Origin: a bacterium
GTDB lineage: Bacteria; Pseudomonadota; Alphaproteobacteria; Rhizobiales; Aestuariivirgaceae
Assembly: GCA_022842165.1 (NCBI GenBank)
Contig: JALHQC010000013.1
Coordinates: 1 to 64,000 of the forward strand
Reading direction: 5' to 3'
DNA length: 64,000 nt
Shown here: positions 1 through 10,150 of the stretch, in pieces
How positions within the stretch are numbered: position 1 is the first letter of the stretch
Layout of the letters: every line of letters begins with the position of its first letter
The notes under the pieces: generated by a model
The model's input: only the letters and a program-made list of their open reading frames with translations
What the model was told of the DNA's origin: nothing
Databases searched by the model: none
Position numbers and translations under genes: made by a program

Positions 1-1656
1 CTTTCGCTCATCGGCCCGGTGCCGCGCGACACCTTCGACAGCTTCAACGGCTACATCCTGAAAGGCGATCCGGTTCAGGGCTTCGACCTGATGTTCGACA
101 GCCTGATGGCGCGCGCCAATGACGAGCCCGATGCCGTCTACGGACTTGTCGCCAAGTCCGCCGATCTCGCGGACGATCGGCGCAGCATCACCTTCGCCCT
201 GCGCGAGGAAGCCCAATTTGCCGACGGCACGCCGCTGACGGGCGATGACGTCTGCGACAGTTTTCGCCTACTGTCGACCGAAGGCGACGAGCGGATAAAA
301 ATTACAATTCGCGATGTCGAGGCCTGCGACGTGCTGGGGCCGCATGAAGTGCGCTACCGCTTCAAGGGCGACCGCACGCGCGACCTGCCGCTCACCGTCA
401 GCCAGTTGCCGATCTTTTCCAAGGCCTATTACGAGAAGGTCGACTTTGCAAAAACGAGCCTCGAACCGCCCTTGGGCTCCGGTCCCTATGTGGTGAGTTC
501 CTTTCAGGCGGGCCAGTATGTGGCCTATGGCCGGCGCCCAGACTATTGGGCCAAGGACCTGCCTGTGAACAGGGGCCGGTTCAATTTCGATATCGTGCGC
601 TACGAATATTTCCGCGATCGGAACGCCGCCCTCGAAGCGCTGAAATCAGGCGTCATCGACCTCCGCGAGGAATATACCTCTCGCGACTGGGCCACTGCCT
701 ATGATTTTCCAGCACTGAAGGATGGCAGGGTAGTGCAGGTGGTACTGCCGGATGAAACGCCATCGGGCGCACAGGGCTTCTTCTTCAACCTGCGGCGCGA
801 AAAGTTTCAGGACATCCGCGTGCGCAAGGCGCTGAACCTGGCGTTCGACTTCGAATGGTCGAACAAGAACCTGTTCTTCGGACTCTACAAGCGCACCGCG
901 AGTTTCTTCGAGCTGTCGCCCCTGAAGGCCGAGGGCAAGCCTGTGCCCGACGAACTGGCCCTGCTGGAGCCGATACGCCCAGGCCTCAGGCCGGAAGTGT
1001 TCGGAGAGCCGCCCGTACCGGCCGTGTCCGATGGTTCGGGACAGGATCGCAAGCTGCTCCGCCAGGCCTCGCAATTGCTCGACGAAGCTGGATGGACGGC
1101 CGACGGCACGACGCGCCGCAATGCCAGAGGCGAGCCATTTGAAATCGAGTTTTTGATCGACAGCCCGGTATTCGAACGCATTCTCGCGCCTTATGTGAAG
1201 AACCTGAAGCTTCTCGGCATCGATGCAAGGATCCGCACGGTTGACGAGGCGCAATATCAGCTGCGCCAGGAAACCTATGACTACGACGTGATCTCAAGCC
1301 GCTTCATGGCGGGCCTGACGCCGGGCGATGGCTTGCGCATCTTCTTCGGCTCGGCTTCGGCCAGCAAGCCCGGCACCTACAACATGTCGGGCGTCGCCTC
1401 GCCCGAGATCGATGCCCTGATCGACAAGGTCGTCGAAGCGAAATCGCGGGAAGACCTCGACATCGCCGGCCGCGCGCTGGACCGGGTGCTCAGGGCCGAG
1501 CATTTCTGGGTGCCCAACTGGCACAAGGGCAGCCATTGGGTCGCCCACTGGGACCGCTACGGCCGGCCTGCTCTCAAACCCAAATACGACCGTGGCATCG
1601 TCGATACCTGGTGGTATGACGAGGCCAAGGCCGCGCGAATCGCAAACGGAAACTGA
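1..1656 (+). CDS. yejA: Peptide ABC transporter substrate-binding protein, YejA-like (5' partial)
   Basis: Periplasmic binding protein of family SBP_bac_5, delivering oligopeptides to the YejBEF permease. The reading frame is open to the first base of the window, so the N-terminus and signal peptide lie outside; a GTG at 19 is only an internal codon. The visible 551 residues start in the early mature region (PRDTFDSFNGY) and run to the usual tryptophan-rich C-terminus (IVDTWWYDEAKA). The stop lies 9 bases before yejB, and all four yej genes are on one strand with tiny gaps or overlaps, so this is the head of a yejABEF operon. Family membership is confident; the peptide preference cannot be read from sequence. 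Confidence 0.9.
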   Translation, partial: LSLIGPVPRDTFDSFNGYILKGDPVQGFDLMFDSLMARANDEPDAVYGLVAKSADLADDRRSITFALREEAQFADGTPLTGDDVCDSFRLLSTEGDERIKITIRDVEACDVLGPHEVRYRFKGDRTRDLPLTVSQLPIFSKAYYEKVDFAKTSLEPPLGSGPYVVSSFQAGQYVAYGRRPDYWAKDLPVNRGRFNFDIVRYEYFRDRNAALEALKSGVIDLREEYTSRDWATAYDFPALKDGRVVQVVLPDETPSGAQGFFFNLRREKFQDIRVRKALNLAFDFEWSNKNLFFGLYKRTASFFELSPLKAEGKPVPDELALLEPIRPGLRPEVFGEPPVPAVSDGSGQDRKLLRQASQLLDEAGWTADGTTRRNARGEPFEIEFLIDSPVFERILAPYVKNLKLLGIDARIRTVDEAQYQLRQETYDYDVISSRFMAGLTPGDGLRIFFGSASASKPGTYNMSGVASPEIDALIDKVVEAKSREDLDIAGRALDRVLRAEHFWVPNWHKGSHWVAHWDRYGRPALKPKYDRGIVDTWWYDEAKAARIANGN

Positions 1657-1665
1657 TCCCGCTCC

Positions 1666-2778
1666 ATGGGCGCCTATATCCTCAAACGCATCCTGCTGAT
1701 GATCCCGACGCTGCTCGGCATCATGCTGATGACTTTCGCGGTGATCCAGTTCGTGCCCGGCGGTCCCGTCGAACAGGTGATCGCCAAGATGCAGGGAACC
1801 GACACCGACTCGACCGGGCGCATCAGCGGCAATACCGGGAATGAAGCCGGCGGCAACGCCCAGGCGCAAGGTGCGGGCGGCGACTCCACGGCCTTCAAGT
1901 ACCGCGGCGCGCAAGGCCTCGACCCCGAATTCATCAAGGACCTGGAGCGGCAATTCGGTTTCGACAAGCCCGCCCACGAGCGCTTCCTGCTGATGCTCGG
2001 CAACTATCTGACATTCGATTTCGGTGAGAGCTATTTCCGCGACCGCAGCGTGATGAGCCTCATCATCGAGAAGATGCCGGTGTCTATCTCGCTCGGCCTG
2101 TGGCTCACGCTGGTGCAGTATCTGGTGTCGATCCCGCTCGGCATCCGCAAGGCGGTGCATGACGGATCGACCTTCGACATCTGGACGTCGACCGTCATCA
2201 TCATCGGCTATGCGATCCCGAGCTTCATCTTCGCCATCATGCTGATCGTGCTGTTTGCCGGCGGAAGCTACTTCACCCTGTTTCCCCTGCGCGGCCTCAC
2301 CTCCGACAATTTCGATCAGCTGAGCGTCTTCGGCAAGGTGGCCGACTATGCCTGGCATCTGGCGCTGCCGCTTCTGGCGCTCGGCATCGGCAGCTTTGCC
2401 ACCATGACGATGCTGACCAAGAATTCCTTTCTCGATGAAATCCGCAAGCAATATGTGACGACGGCCCGCGCCAAGGGGTTGACCGAATCGCAGGTGCTCT
2501 ACGGCCATGTGTTCCGGAATGCCATGCTGCTCGTCATCTCGGGTTTTCCGGGCGCGTTTCTTGGCGCGTTCTTCGCCGGATCGCTGCTGATCGAGACCGT
2601 TTTCTCGCTCGATGGGCTGGGCTACCTCACCTACAAGGCCGCACTTGATCGCGACTATCCGATCGTCTTCGCCAATCTCTACATCTTCACACTCGTGGGC
2701 CTCGTCGTCGCGCTCGTCTCGGACCTCATGTACACCTGGATCGATCCCCGCATCGATTTCGACCGGCGGGACGTATAG
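1666..2778 (+). CDS. yejB: Peptide ABC transporter permease YejB
   Basis: Inner-membrane permease (BPD_transp_1 family) of the Yej importer. It starts with ATG and the membrane segment MGAYILKRILLMIPTLLGIM, has a long periplasmic stretch at about residues 35-110 with a Gly/Asn/Ala-rich patch (40-75), and then a five-helix core. The EAA loop that contacts the ATPase is visible near TTARAKGLTES. At 370 residues it is close to E. coli YejB. It sits 9 bases after yejA and 3 bases before yejE. The low-complexity patch is slightly longer than I would expect for the family but stays in frame. Confidence 0.93.
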   Translation: MGAYILKRILLMIPTLLGIMLMTFAVIQFVPGGPVEQVIAKMQGTDTDSTGRISGNTGNEAGGNAQAQGAGGDSTAFKYRGAQGLDPEFIKDLERQFGFDKPAHERFLLMLGNYLTFDFGESYFRDRSVMSLIIEKMPVSISLGLWLTLVQYLVSIPLGIRKAVHDGSTFDIWTSTVIIIGYAIPSFIFAIMLIVLFAGGSYFTLFPLRGLTSDNFDQLSVFGKVADYAWHLALPLLALGIGSFATMTMLTKNSFLDEIRKQYVTTARAKGLTESQVLYGHVFRNAMLLVISGFPGAFLGAFFAGSLLIETVFSLDGLGYLTYKAALDRDYPIVFANLYIFTLVGLVVALVSDLMYTWIDPRIDFDRRDV

Positions 2779-2781
2779 GCG

Positions 2782-3881
2782 ATGCGGCTGTTCAGATTCT
2801 CGGGCTTGAACGAAAGGCGCTGGGAGCTTTTCCGCCAGAACAAGCGCGGCTACTGGTCGTTCTGGATTTTCACCGTGCTGTTCCTGATCTCGGTCTTCGC
2901 ACCCTTCATCGCCAACGACCGGCCGATCCTCGTCTCCTACAAGAGCGAACTGCTTTTCCCGACATTCCGCGACTATCCCGAAACCAAGTTTGGCGGCTTC
3001 CTGGCGCGAACCGATTTTCGCGACCCCGTGAACCAGGAGGAAATCGCGGCCAATGGCTGGATCCTCTGGCCGCCGATCCGCTATTCCTACAACACCGTCA
3101 ACAACGAGCTGCCGCAGCCGGCACCTTCGCCGCCCGCCTCGTCGCTCACCCGCGAGGAGGCCTGCGTCAAGTTTCCGCTGGGTGTGGAAGACCCAAACTG
3201 CGTGTTCGGCAACCTCAACTGGCTTGGAACCGACGACGGCGGCCGCGATGTGGTCGCGCGCCTGATCTACGGCTTCCGGATTTCGGTGGCATTCGGGCTT
3301 ATCCTCACGATCCTGTCCTCCATCATCGGCATGGCCGCTGGTGCCGTGCAGGGCTATTTCGGCGGCTGGACCGATCTTCTCTTCCAGCGCTTTATCGAGA
3401 TCTGGACCTCGATGCCGACGCTCTACCTGCTCATCATCCTGGCGGCCTTCATTACGCCCACCTTCTGGCTGCTGCTGTTCATTCTCCTGCTGTTCTCGTG
3501 GACGGGCCTCGTCGGCCTGGTGCGCGCCGAATTCCTCCGCGCACGGAATTTCGAGTATGTGCGCGCTGCCCGCGCGCTGGGGTTGTCTGATGCAAAGATC
3601 ATGTTCAAGCACCTGATGCCCAATGCGGTTGTATCCACCATCACCTTCATGCCCTTTATTCTGGCGGGCTCGGTGACGACGTTGACGGCGCTCGATTTCC
3701 TTGGCTTCGGCCTGCCGCCGGGCTCGGCGTCACTCGGCGAACTCGTCGCCCAAGGCAAGAACAATCTTCAGGCACCGTGGCTTGGCATCACCGCCTTCTT
3801 CGTTGTGTCGATCATGCTGACGCTACTGGTTTTCATCGGCGAGGCGGTGCGCGACGCGCTCGACCCGCGAAAGACATTCGC

Positions 3882-3885
<4 letters not shown>
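2782..3885 (+). CDS. yejE: Peptide ABC transporter permease YejE
   Basis: Second inner-membrane permease of the Yej importer, partner of YejB. An N-terminal membrane segment (about residues 22-42) is followed by the long periplasmic insert typical of YejE (about 45-150, ending in the LGTDDGGRDVVARLIYG motif), then the transporter core with an EAA loop around VRAARALGLSDAKI. Length is 367 residues. The stop codon overlaps the yejF start in an ATGA junction at 3882-3885, so the two are probably translationally coupled. Confidence 0.93.
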
Positions 3886-5510
<1,625 letters not shown>

Positions 5511-6458
5511 ATGGCTTTTCTTTTCATTCTGCCGACCTGGCCTGTCGACGTGTGGACGGCTGCCATGCGCAAGGTGGCCCCCGAACTCGACGTGCGCGTC
5601 TGGCCCGACAGGATGGGCGACATTTCCGAAATCGAGTATTGCGCCGCCTGGCTGCCGCCGCCCGGCGTGGTGAAAAGCCTGCCGAAGCTGAAGGTCATCA
5701 TGTCGCTCGGCGCCGGCGTCGATGCGATCCTGAAAGACCCGACGCTTCCTGAAAATGTTCCGATCGTGCGCGTCAACGATCCCGACCTCACCGGCCGCAT
5801 GACGGAGTATATCGTGTTGCACGTGCTGATGCATCACCGTCAGCAGCGCCGCCTCGACGAGAACCAGAAAAACAGGGTCTGGGATTCGTTTCCGACTCAC
5901 GCCGCGCGGGCCTTGAGCGTCGGCATCATGGGCATGGGCGTCATGGGCCGCGACTCGGCGGAGAAGCTGCGTGACCTGGGCTTCCGCGTTGCCGGATGGA
6001 GCCGGACACGGAAGGATGTGCCCGGCGTCCAGAGTTTCGCAGGCGAATCGGAATTCGATGCGTTTCTGGGGCGTACCGATGTGCTCGTGTCGCTGCTGCC
6101 CGCCACGCCCGATACCGATGGCATCATCAATCGCGGCAACATTTCGAAACTGTCGCGGAACGGTCCCTTCGGTGCGCCCATCGTCATCAATGCCGGGCGC
6201 GGCCGCCAGCAGGTGGCGGAGGATATCCTCGCTGCTCTCGATTCAGGTGAGCTTCACGCCGCAACCCTCGACGTCTTTGTTCAGGAGCCCCTGCCGCCCG
6301 ATAGCCGCCTCTGGACGCACCCTAAAGTGACACTGACGCCTCATTGCGCGGCCGACAGCGACCCCGAAACCATCTGCGCCTATGTGGCCTCGAACATCGA
6401 GAAGCACCGCCGTGGCGAGCCGCTCCAGAACCTTGTGGATCGCGCGCGCGGCTATTGA
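5511..6458 (+). CDS. ghrA: Glyoxylate/hydroxypyruvate reductase A-like 2-hydroxyacid dehydrogenase
   Basis: Predicted cytoplasmic NAD(P)H-dependent reductase of 2-oxo acids such as glyoxylate or hydroxypyruvate. The Rossmann motif GIMGMGVMG lies at about 138-146, and the catalytic triad is visible as Arg230 (INAGRG), Glu259 (VQEPLP) and His278 (TPHCA). Length 315 fits GhrA, which lacks the extended N-terminal lobe motifs of SerA. The ATG follows the yejF stop with no gap, so it is probably co-transcribed with the peptide importer. It converges on, and overlaps by 7 bases, the minus-strand NlpC/P60 gene. The exact substrate is inferred. Confidence 0.85.
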   Translation: MAFLFILPTWPVDVWTAAMRKVAPELDVRVWPDRMGDISEIEYCAAWLPPPGVVKSLPKLKVIMSLGAGVDAILKDPTLPENVPIVRVNDPDLTGRMTEYIVLHVLMHHRQQRRLDENQKNRVWDSFPTHAARALSVGIMGMGVMGRDSAEKLRDLGFRVAGWSRTRKDVPGVQSFAGESEFDAFLGRTDVLVSLLPATPDTDGIINRGNISKLSRNGPFGAPIVINAGRGRQQVAEDILAALDSGELHAATLDVFVQEPLPPDSRLWTHPKVTLTPHCAADSDPETICAYVASNIEKHRRGEPLQNLVDRARGY

Positions 6459-7300
6459 AGGCGCTTGATGCTGGTGACCTGCCCATAGCCGGACGCTATC
6501 CGCTCGATTGCGTCCTTCAGGGGTTCGGACGCCACCATCATGTGATGGCCATTGGCATGCAGCAGAGTGCGGGAATCCGTCATGATGCCGACATGGCCAT
6601 CCCAGAACACCAGATCGCCGCGCTGCAACCCGTCGAGATCGTTGAGCATCAGCGCCGTGCCCAGTGTCTTTTCCTGCATGTCGCTGTCGCGCAGCGCCGC
6701 TGTGCCCGTTGCTTCGAGCGCAAGCTGCACCAGTCCGGAGCAATCCAGTCCCACAACCGACTTTCCGCCCCAGAGATAGGGCACGTGAAGAAACTTCTCG
6801 GCGACCTCCACAAAATCCGGCTCGTGCGAGTCAAGAGGCTTCAGGTGCTTGCCGAACGCGAAGCGCCCGTTCGAAAGACTGGCAAATTTTTCATCTCCGC
6901 CAACCACACAGACCGCCGCATTCAGGGTGACGGTGATGACCGGCTGCGTCTTCAAATTGGGCGCGGGGTAGAGAAATGTCGATGGCACGGCGATCCGGTG
7001 CGTCGGCACCACGATGTCGGCGACAAGGGCATTCAGGCTGAGGTAGCCGACATATCCGTCACGCTCGAGTTGCACCCAGGCCCAGCCTTCCTGCTGGTCG
7101 AATACCTTCACGGTTTCGCCCATCAGCGCCTGCGTCAGCTGCACTGCATCGGAACGCGGCGCCTTGTGCAGCGGAACGACCGGTTCGATCACCTGCATCC
7201 TTGTGGGTTCAGCAAAGGTGGCAGCTTCCACTTCGCCAGTGAGGCGGACGTCAGCGAGGTCGGGCCGGATGGCATTGAGACGCGGATCGAGCTTGGTCAT
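6452..7300 (-). CDS. NlpC/P60 (C40) cell-wall hydrolase with SH3-like domains
   Basis: Predicted peptidoglycan gamma-D-glutamyl-diamino acid endopeptidase. Residues about 35-155 look like two bacterial SH3 modules (HKAPRSDA..., WAWVQLERDGYVGYL); residues about 160-282 are the NlpC/P60 domain with Cys187 in LDCSGL, His236 in DGHVGIM and His248 following. No signal peptide is visible, which is common for the alphaproteobacterial version of this 282-residue protein. It follows the marR gene by 11 bases on the same strand, with an M17 aminopeptidase further upstream, so the three may form a peptide or muropeptide turnover operon. Confidence 0.85.
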   Translation of the reverse strand: MTKLDPRLNAIRPDLADVRLTGEVEAATFAEPTRMQVIEPVVPLHKAPRSDAVQLTQALMGETVKVFDQQEGWAWVQLERDGYVGYLSLNALVADIVVPTHRIAVPSTFLYPAPNLKTQPVITVTLNAAVCVVGGDEKFASLSNGRFAFGKHLKPLDSHEPDFVEVAEKFLHVPYLWGGKSVVGLDCSGLVQLALEATGTAALRDSDMQEKTLGTALMLNDLDGLQRGDLVFWDGHVGIMTDSRTLLHANGHHMMVASEPLKDAIERIASGYGQVTSIKRLQ

Positions 7301-7311
7301 GCTAAGTTCTG

Positions 7312-7656
7312 TTAGAGGCTTCCTGACATGTTGCCAATCATGTCGGCAAGGCGCTCGAGGTAGAGCGCGCCCTTGACGGTGCGCTGCACCAGCACGTTGC
7401 GGCGGTCCTTCTCGTCGCGCCGCCTCGTCACCAGTTCAAGCTTTCCCATGCTGTCCAGCGCGCGGGTGATGACGGGCTTCGATACATCGAGCTTCCGCGC
7501 CAGGTCGCGCACCGTGTGGGGCGGCGCCTCGAGGTAAATGGTCAGCAGGATGCACATCTGGCGCACCGAAAGATCGGGCTCGTCGTCCTTGACCATCGAC
7601 AGGGCGACATCGTGCCAGAGCTTGAGCGATTGGCCGGTATTCAACGCAACAGACAT
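7312..7656 (-). CDS. MarR-family transcriptional regulator
   Basis: Small winged-helix DNA-binding protein of 114 residues. The helix-turn-helix is visible as TVRDLARKLDVSKPVITRALDSM, followed by the wing LVTRRRDEKDRRNVLVQRT, which is the MarR signature. I chose the ATG at 7656 because GGAGA lies 5 bases upstream; an in-frame start at 7707 would add 17 residues unlike the family. It sits between the M17 aminopeptidase gene (68-base gap) and the NlpC/P60 gene (11-base gap), all on the minus strand, so it probably regulates this operon. The ligand is unknown. Confidence 0.85.
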   Translation of the reverse strand: MSVALNTGQSLKLWHDVALSMVKDDEPDLSVRQMCILLTIYLEAPPHTVRDLARKLDVSKPVITRALDSMGKLELVTRRRDEKDRRNVLVQRTVKGALYLERLADMIGNMSGSL

Positions 7657-7724
7657 GCGATCTCCAATCGAAGCAGTCGTTTCGGAGCCGTACCATTCTG
7701 TCTGCAAATCCCTGCCGTGGCAAG

Positions 7725-9116
7725 CTACTTGACGTAGCGCCCGGCAATCATGGTGAAAAGCGCGCGCATCGCTTGCGCCTCCCCGCCTTTGGGGCGCCCG
7801 GCGCGGGCCACGGGGGTCCAGGCGAAGATGTCGAGATGGATATAGGTCTTGGCTTTCTCCACAAAGCGCTTGAGGAACAGTGCGGCCGTAATCGAGCCGG
7901 CAAAACCGGAATCGCCGGCATTGTTCAGATCCGCAATCCCGGATTCAAAGAGCCTTGTGTAGGGCTGCCAGAACGGTAAACGCCAGACCGGATCGTTCTC
8001 GCGCCGCCCGGCTTCCATGAGGGCCTCCGCTGCGCCATCGTCATCAGTGTAGAACGGCGGCAGATCCGGCCCCAGCGCCACGCGTGCCGCCCCGGTGAGT
8101 GTTGCCATGTCGATCATCAGGTCCGGCTTTTCCTCATCGGCCAGCGCCAGTGCATCGCCCAGCACGAGGCGGCCCTCGGCATCGGTATTGCCGATCTCGA
8201 CGGTGAGGCCCTTGCGGCTCCGCAACACGTCCCCAGGCCGGAAGGCGTTGCCCGAGATTGCGTTTTCAACCGCCGGAATCAGCACCCGCAGGCGAACAGG
8301 GAGCTTCGCCGCCATGATCATCTGCGCAAGGCCCAGCACGTTCGCAGCGCCGCCCATATCCTTCTTCATGGCCAGCATGCCGGATGCCGGTTTAATGTCG
8401 AGCCCGCCGGTATCGAAGCACACGCCCTTGCCGACCAGCGTGACCTTTGGCGCCCGCGCCGCACCCCAGCTGAAATCGATAAGGCGCGGCGCGCGCGGGC
8501 TGGCCTTGCCCACCGCGTGGATCATGGGAAAGCCGCGCTCCAGCGCCTTGCCCTTCGTTACCGTCAGCTTCGCCTTGTATGCAGAAGCAACTGCACGTGC
8601 CGCGGCTTCGAGTTCATCCGGCCCCATGTCGGACGCTGGAGTATTGACGAGGTCACGCACCAGATAGGTGGCTCGCGCCGCGCGCAGAACGGCCTCGCGA
8701 TCGACATCCCTGGGGCACACAAGCCGGGCAGCCTTTGGCGCAGTCTTGCCATAGTTTTCGAAGCCATAGGCTTCGAGGCACCAGCCAAGGGCCAGCAGCT
8801 GCTGCCCCTCGAAATCCCCGTCAATCTGATAGGTCCCGGAGGGGAGCGCGCGGCACAGCCTTGCAGGAGCGAAGGGATCGGCGTCCGCCGTGCTACTGAC
8901 ACCCGCCATCACGCTGGTGATGCGGCCTTTGGCATCGGGGATGGTGAGAAGCTTGCCGGCCTCGCCGCAAAAGCCATTGGCATCCGCCCATGCCCGCGCC
9001 TCGGCGGGAAGTGCGGTGCGCGCCGCCTTCCAGCTTGCTTGTGTCACGATGAAGAGCGGCAAGCCCCGCGAAGACGAAGGCAGCAGCAGGCTGGCAGGAT
9101 CAATCAATCGAGTCAC
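7725..9116 (-). CDS. M17 leucyl aminopeptidase family protein
   Basis: Cytoplasmic two-metal aminopeptidase removing N-terminal residues from peptides. The N-terminal macro-like domain spans about 1-150 and the C-terminal peptidase domain carries VGKGVCFDTGGLDIKP and NTDAEGRL, which hold the Lys, Asp and Glu metal ligands and the catalytic Arg. Start choice is uncertain: GTG at 9116 gives a protein beginning VTRLIDPASLLL, while in-frame TTG codons at 9131 (GAAGG eight bases upstream) and 9146 are possible. It is the first gene of a three-gene minus-strand run with marR and nlpC/P60, and is divergent from tadD. Confidence 0.87.
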   Translation of the reverse strand: MTRLIDPASLLLPSSSRGLPLFIVTQASWKAARTALPAEARAWADANGFCGEAGKLLTIPDAKGRITSVMAGVSSTADADPFAPARLCRALPSGTYQIDGDFEGQQLLALGWCLEAYGFENYGKTAPKAARLVCPRDVDREAVLRAARATYLVRDLVNTPASDMGPDELEAAARAVASAYKAKLTVTKGKALERGFPMIHAVGKASPRAPRLIDFSWGAARAPKVTLVGKGVCFDTGGLDIKPASGMLAMKKDMGGAANVLGLAQMIMAAKLPVRLRVLIPAVENAISGNAFRPGDVLRSRKGLTVEIGNTDAEGRLVLGDALALADEEKPDLMIDMATLTGAARVALGPDLPPFYTDDDGAAEALMEAGRRENDPVWRLPFWQPYTRLFESGIADLNNAGDSGFAGSITAALFLKRFVEKAKTYIHLDIFAWTPVARAGRPKGGEAQAMRALFTMIAGRYVK

Positions 9117-9155
9117 TCCGGAACTTTTCAATAGCTTAACCTTCAACGGTCATAT

Positions 9156-9174
9156 GGTTAATCAATTATTGACC
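9156..9174. promoter_or_regulatory. Inverted repeat between aminopeptidase and tadD genes
   Basis: GGTTAAT and ATTGACC form a dyad with one mismatch around a CAATT centre, in the AT-rich divergent intergenic region. It could be an operator for the MarR protein encoded in the adjacent operon or a promoter element. No consensus was matched. Confidence 0.25.
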
Positions 9175-9220
9175 ACTCGGCTTCAAAGATCGTTCGATGA
9201 CTGGGCTTTGGGGTTTCGAC

Positions 9221-9997
9221 ATGGCGGGCGGCGGCAGATATCTCGCAATGATGCTGGTATTGGCATCGGCAACTTCACTCGCGGGCTGCCAGAAATCGCC
9301 GGAAAGTCTCGATTCCGCCGCTCTCAGCACGGCTTCGACGGGCTCCGTCTCCCATGAGGCGGCCGCAGCGCTGGGCGCCAAGTGGGAGAAGAACCCGGCG
9401 GATATCAACGCCGGCCTCGCCTATGCCAATGCTCTGGAATCGACCGGCCAGAGCGAGAAGCAGCTCGAAGTCTATCGCAGGCTCGCCTCCGTCAATCCCG
9501 GCAATTCGAAGATTTCAGGCCTCTACGGCAAGAAGCTCGTCACCGCCGGCAAGGGCCGCGAGGCAGCACCCGTCCTCGAACTTGCAGCCTCCGATCCCGG
9601 CGCCGATTGGCGCATACGTTCCGCCCTGGGCACAGCCTACGACCAGCAGGGCCTCTATCCGAGGGCGCGCGAACAGTATCAGACGATCCTGACGGCCGAC
9701 CCCGGCAACCTGACCGTCCTCAACAATCTCGGCATGTCTTACGCGCTCGAAGGCAATCTGAAACAGGCCGAGGCAACGCTCCGCAAGGCAGACGCTCTGC
9801 CGCGCTCGAAGAGCGAGCCGCGCATCCGCCAGAACCTGGCACTCGTCGTCGGTCTTCAGGGCCGCTTCGATGAAGCCAGCACGCTTGCCAGCCAGGATCT
9901 TCCGCAGGACCAGGTGAAGGCCAACATGGCCTATCTCCAAAAGATGCTGTCGCAGCCCAACACCTGGCAGCAGATCAGCGACAGTTCGGAGAGCTGA
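9221..9997 (+). CDS. tadD: TPR lipoprotein, TadD-like pilus assembly protein
   Basis: Outer-membrane-anchored tetratricopeptide protein of the Tad secretion system, likely a pilotin or scaffold for the secretin. A lipoprotein signal ends in the lipobox LAGC about 22 residues after the ATG at 9221; another in-frame ATG at 9197 gives a longer leader. From about residue 50 on there are TPR-like helical pairs (ADINAGLAYANALESTGQSEKQLEVYRRLASVNP, later LTVLNNLGMSYALEGNLKQAEATLRKA). It lies beside the tad locus but on the opposite strand, with its own terminator. Confidence 0.8.
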   Translation: MAGGGRYLAMMLVLASATSLAGCQKSPESLDSAALSTASTGSVSHEAAAALGAKWEKNPADINAGLAYANALESTGQSEKQLEVYRRLASVNPGNSKISGLYGKKLVTAGKGREAAPVLELAASDPGADWRIRSALGTAYDQQGLYPRAREQYQTILTADPGNLTVLNNLGMSYALEGNLKQAEATLRKADALPRSKSEPRIRQNLALVVGLQGRFDEASTLASQDLPQDQVKANMAYLQKMLSQPNTWQQISDSSES

Positions 9998-10030
9998 CTT
10001 CTCCCGATCCCCGGAAGTTGCACTTCACAT

Positions 10031-10065
10031 GCCCGCTGGGACACCGGCGGGCATTTTTGTTTTTG
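10031..10065 (+). terminator. Rho-independent terminator after tadD
   Basis: GCCCGC and GCGGGC pair around a 10-base loop, followed by ATTTTTGTTTTT. It ends the tadD transcript 34 bases after the stop codon. Confidence 0.85.
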
Positions 10066-10093
10066 GCGCGCCCGGCCCCGTCCTGGGAAAAGG

Positions 10094-10123
10094 CAAAACG
10101 CGGGCCGATACGCAGCCCGCGTT
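10094..10123 (-). terminator. Rho-independent terminator of the minus-strand tad operon
   Basis: A perfect 9-base stem (AACGCGGGC with GCCCGCGTT) is read on the minus strand after the tadC stop codon and followed by TTTTGCCTTTT. It lies back to back with the tadD terminator. Confidence 0.8.
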
Positions 10124-10150
10124 CCAGACACAACAAACCTGTGCTGCGGG

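Noticed and set aside
1294-3612. A 772-codon open frame on the minus strand over yejB and yejE, and similar long antisense frames elsewhere (for example 12273-13910, 14976-16385, 40786-42057).
   Set aside because: They lie opposite well-supported genes; their translations are rich in Arg, His, Asp and Glu with no family motif, as expected of antisense frames in GC-rich DNA.
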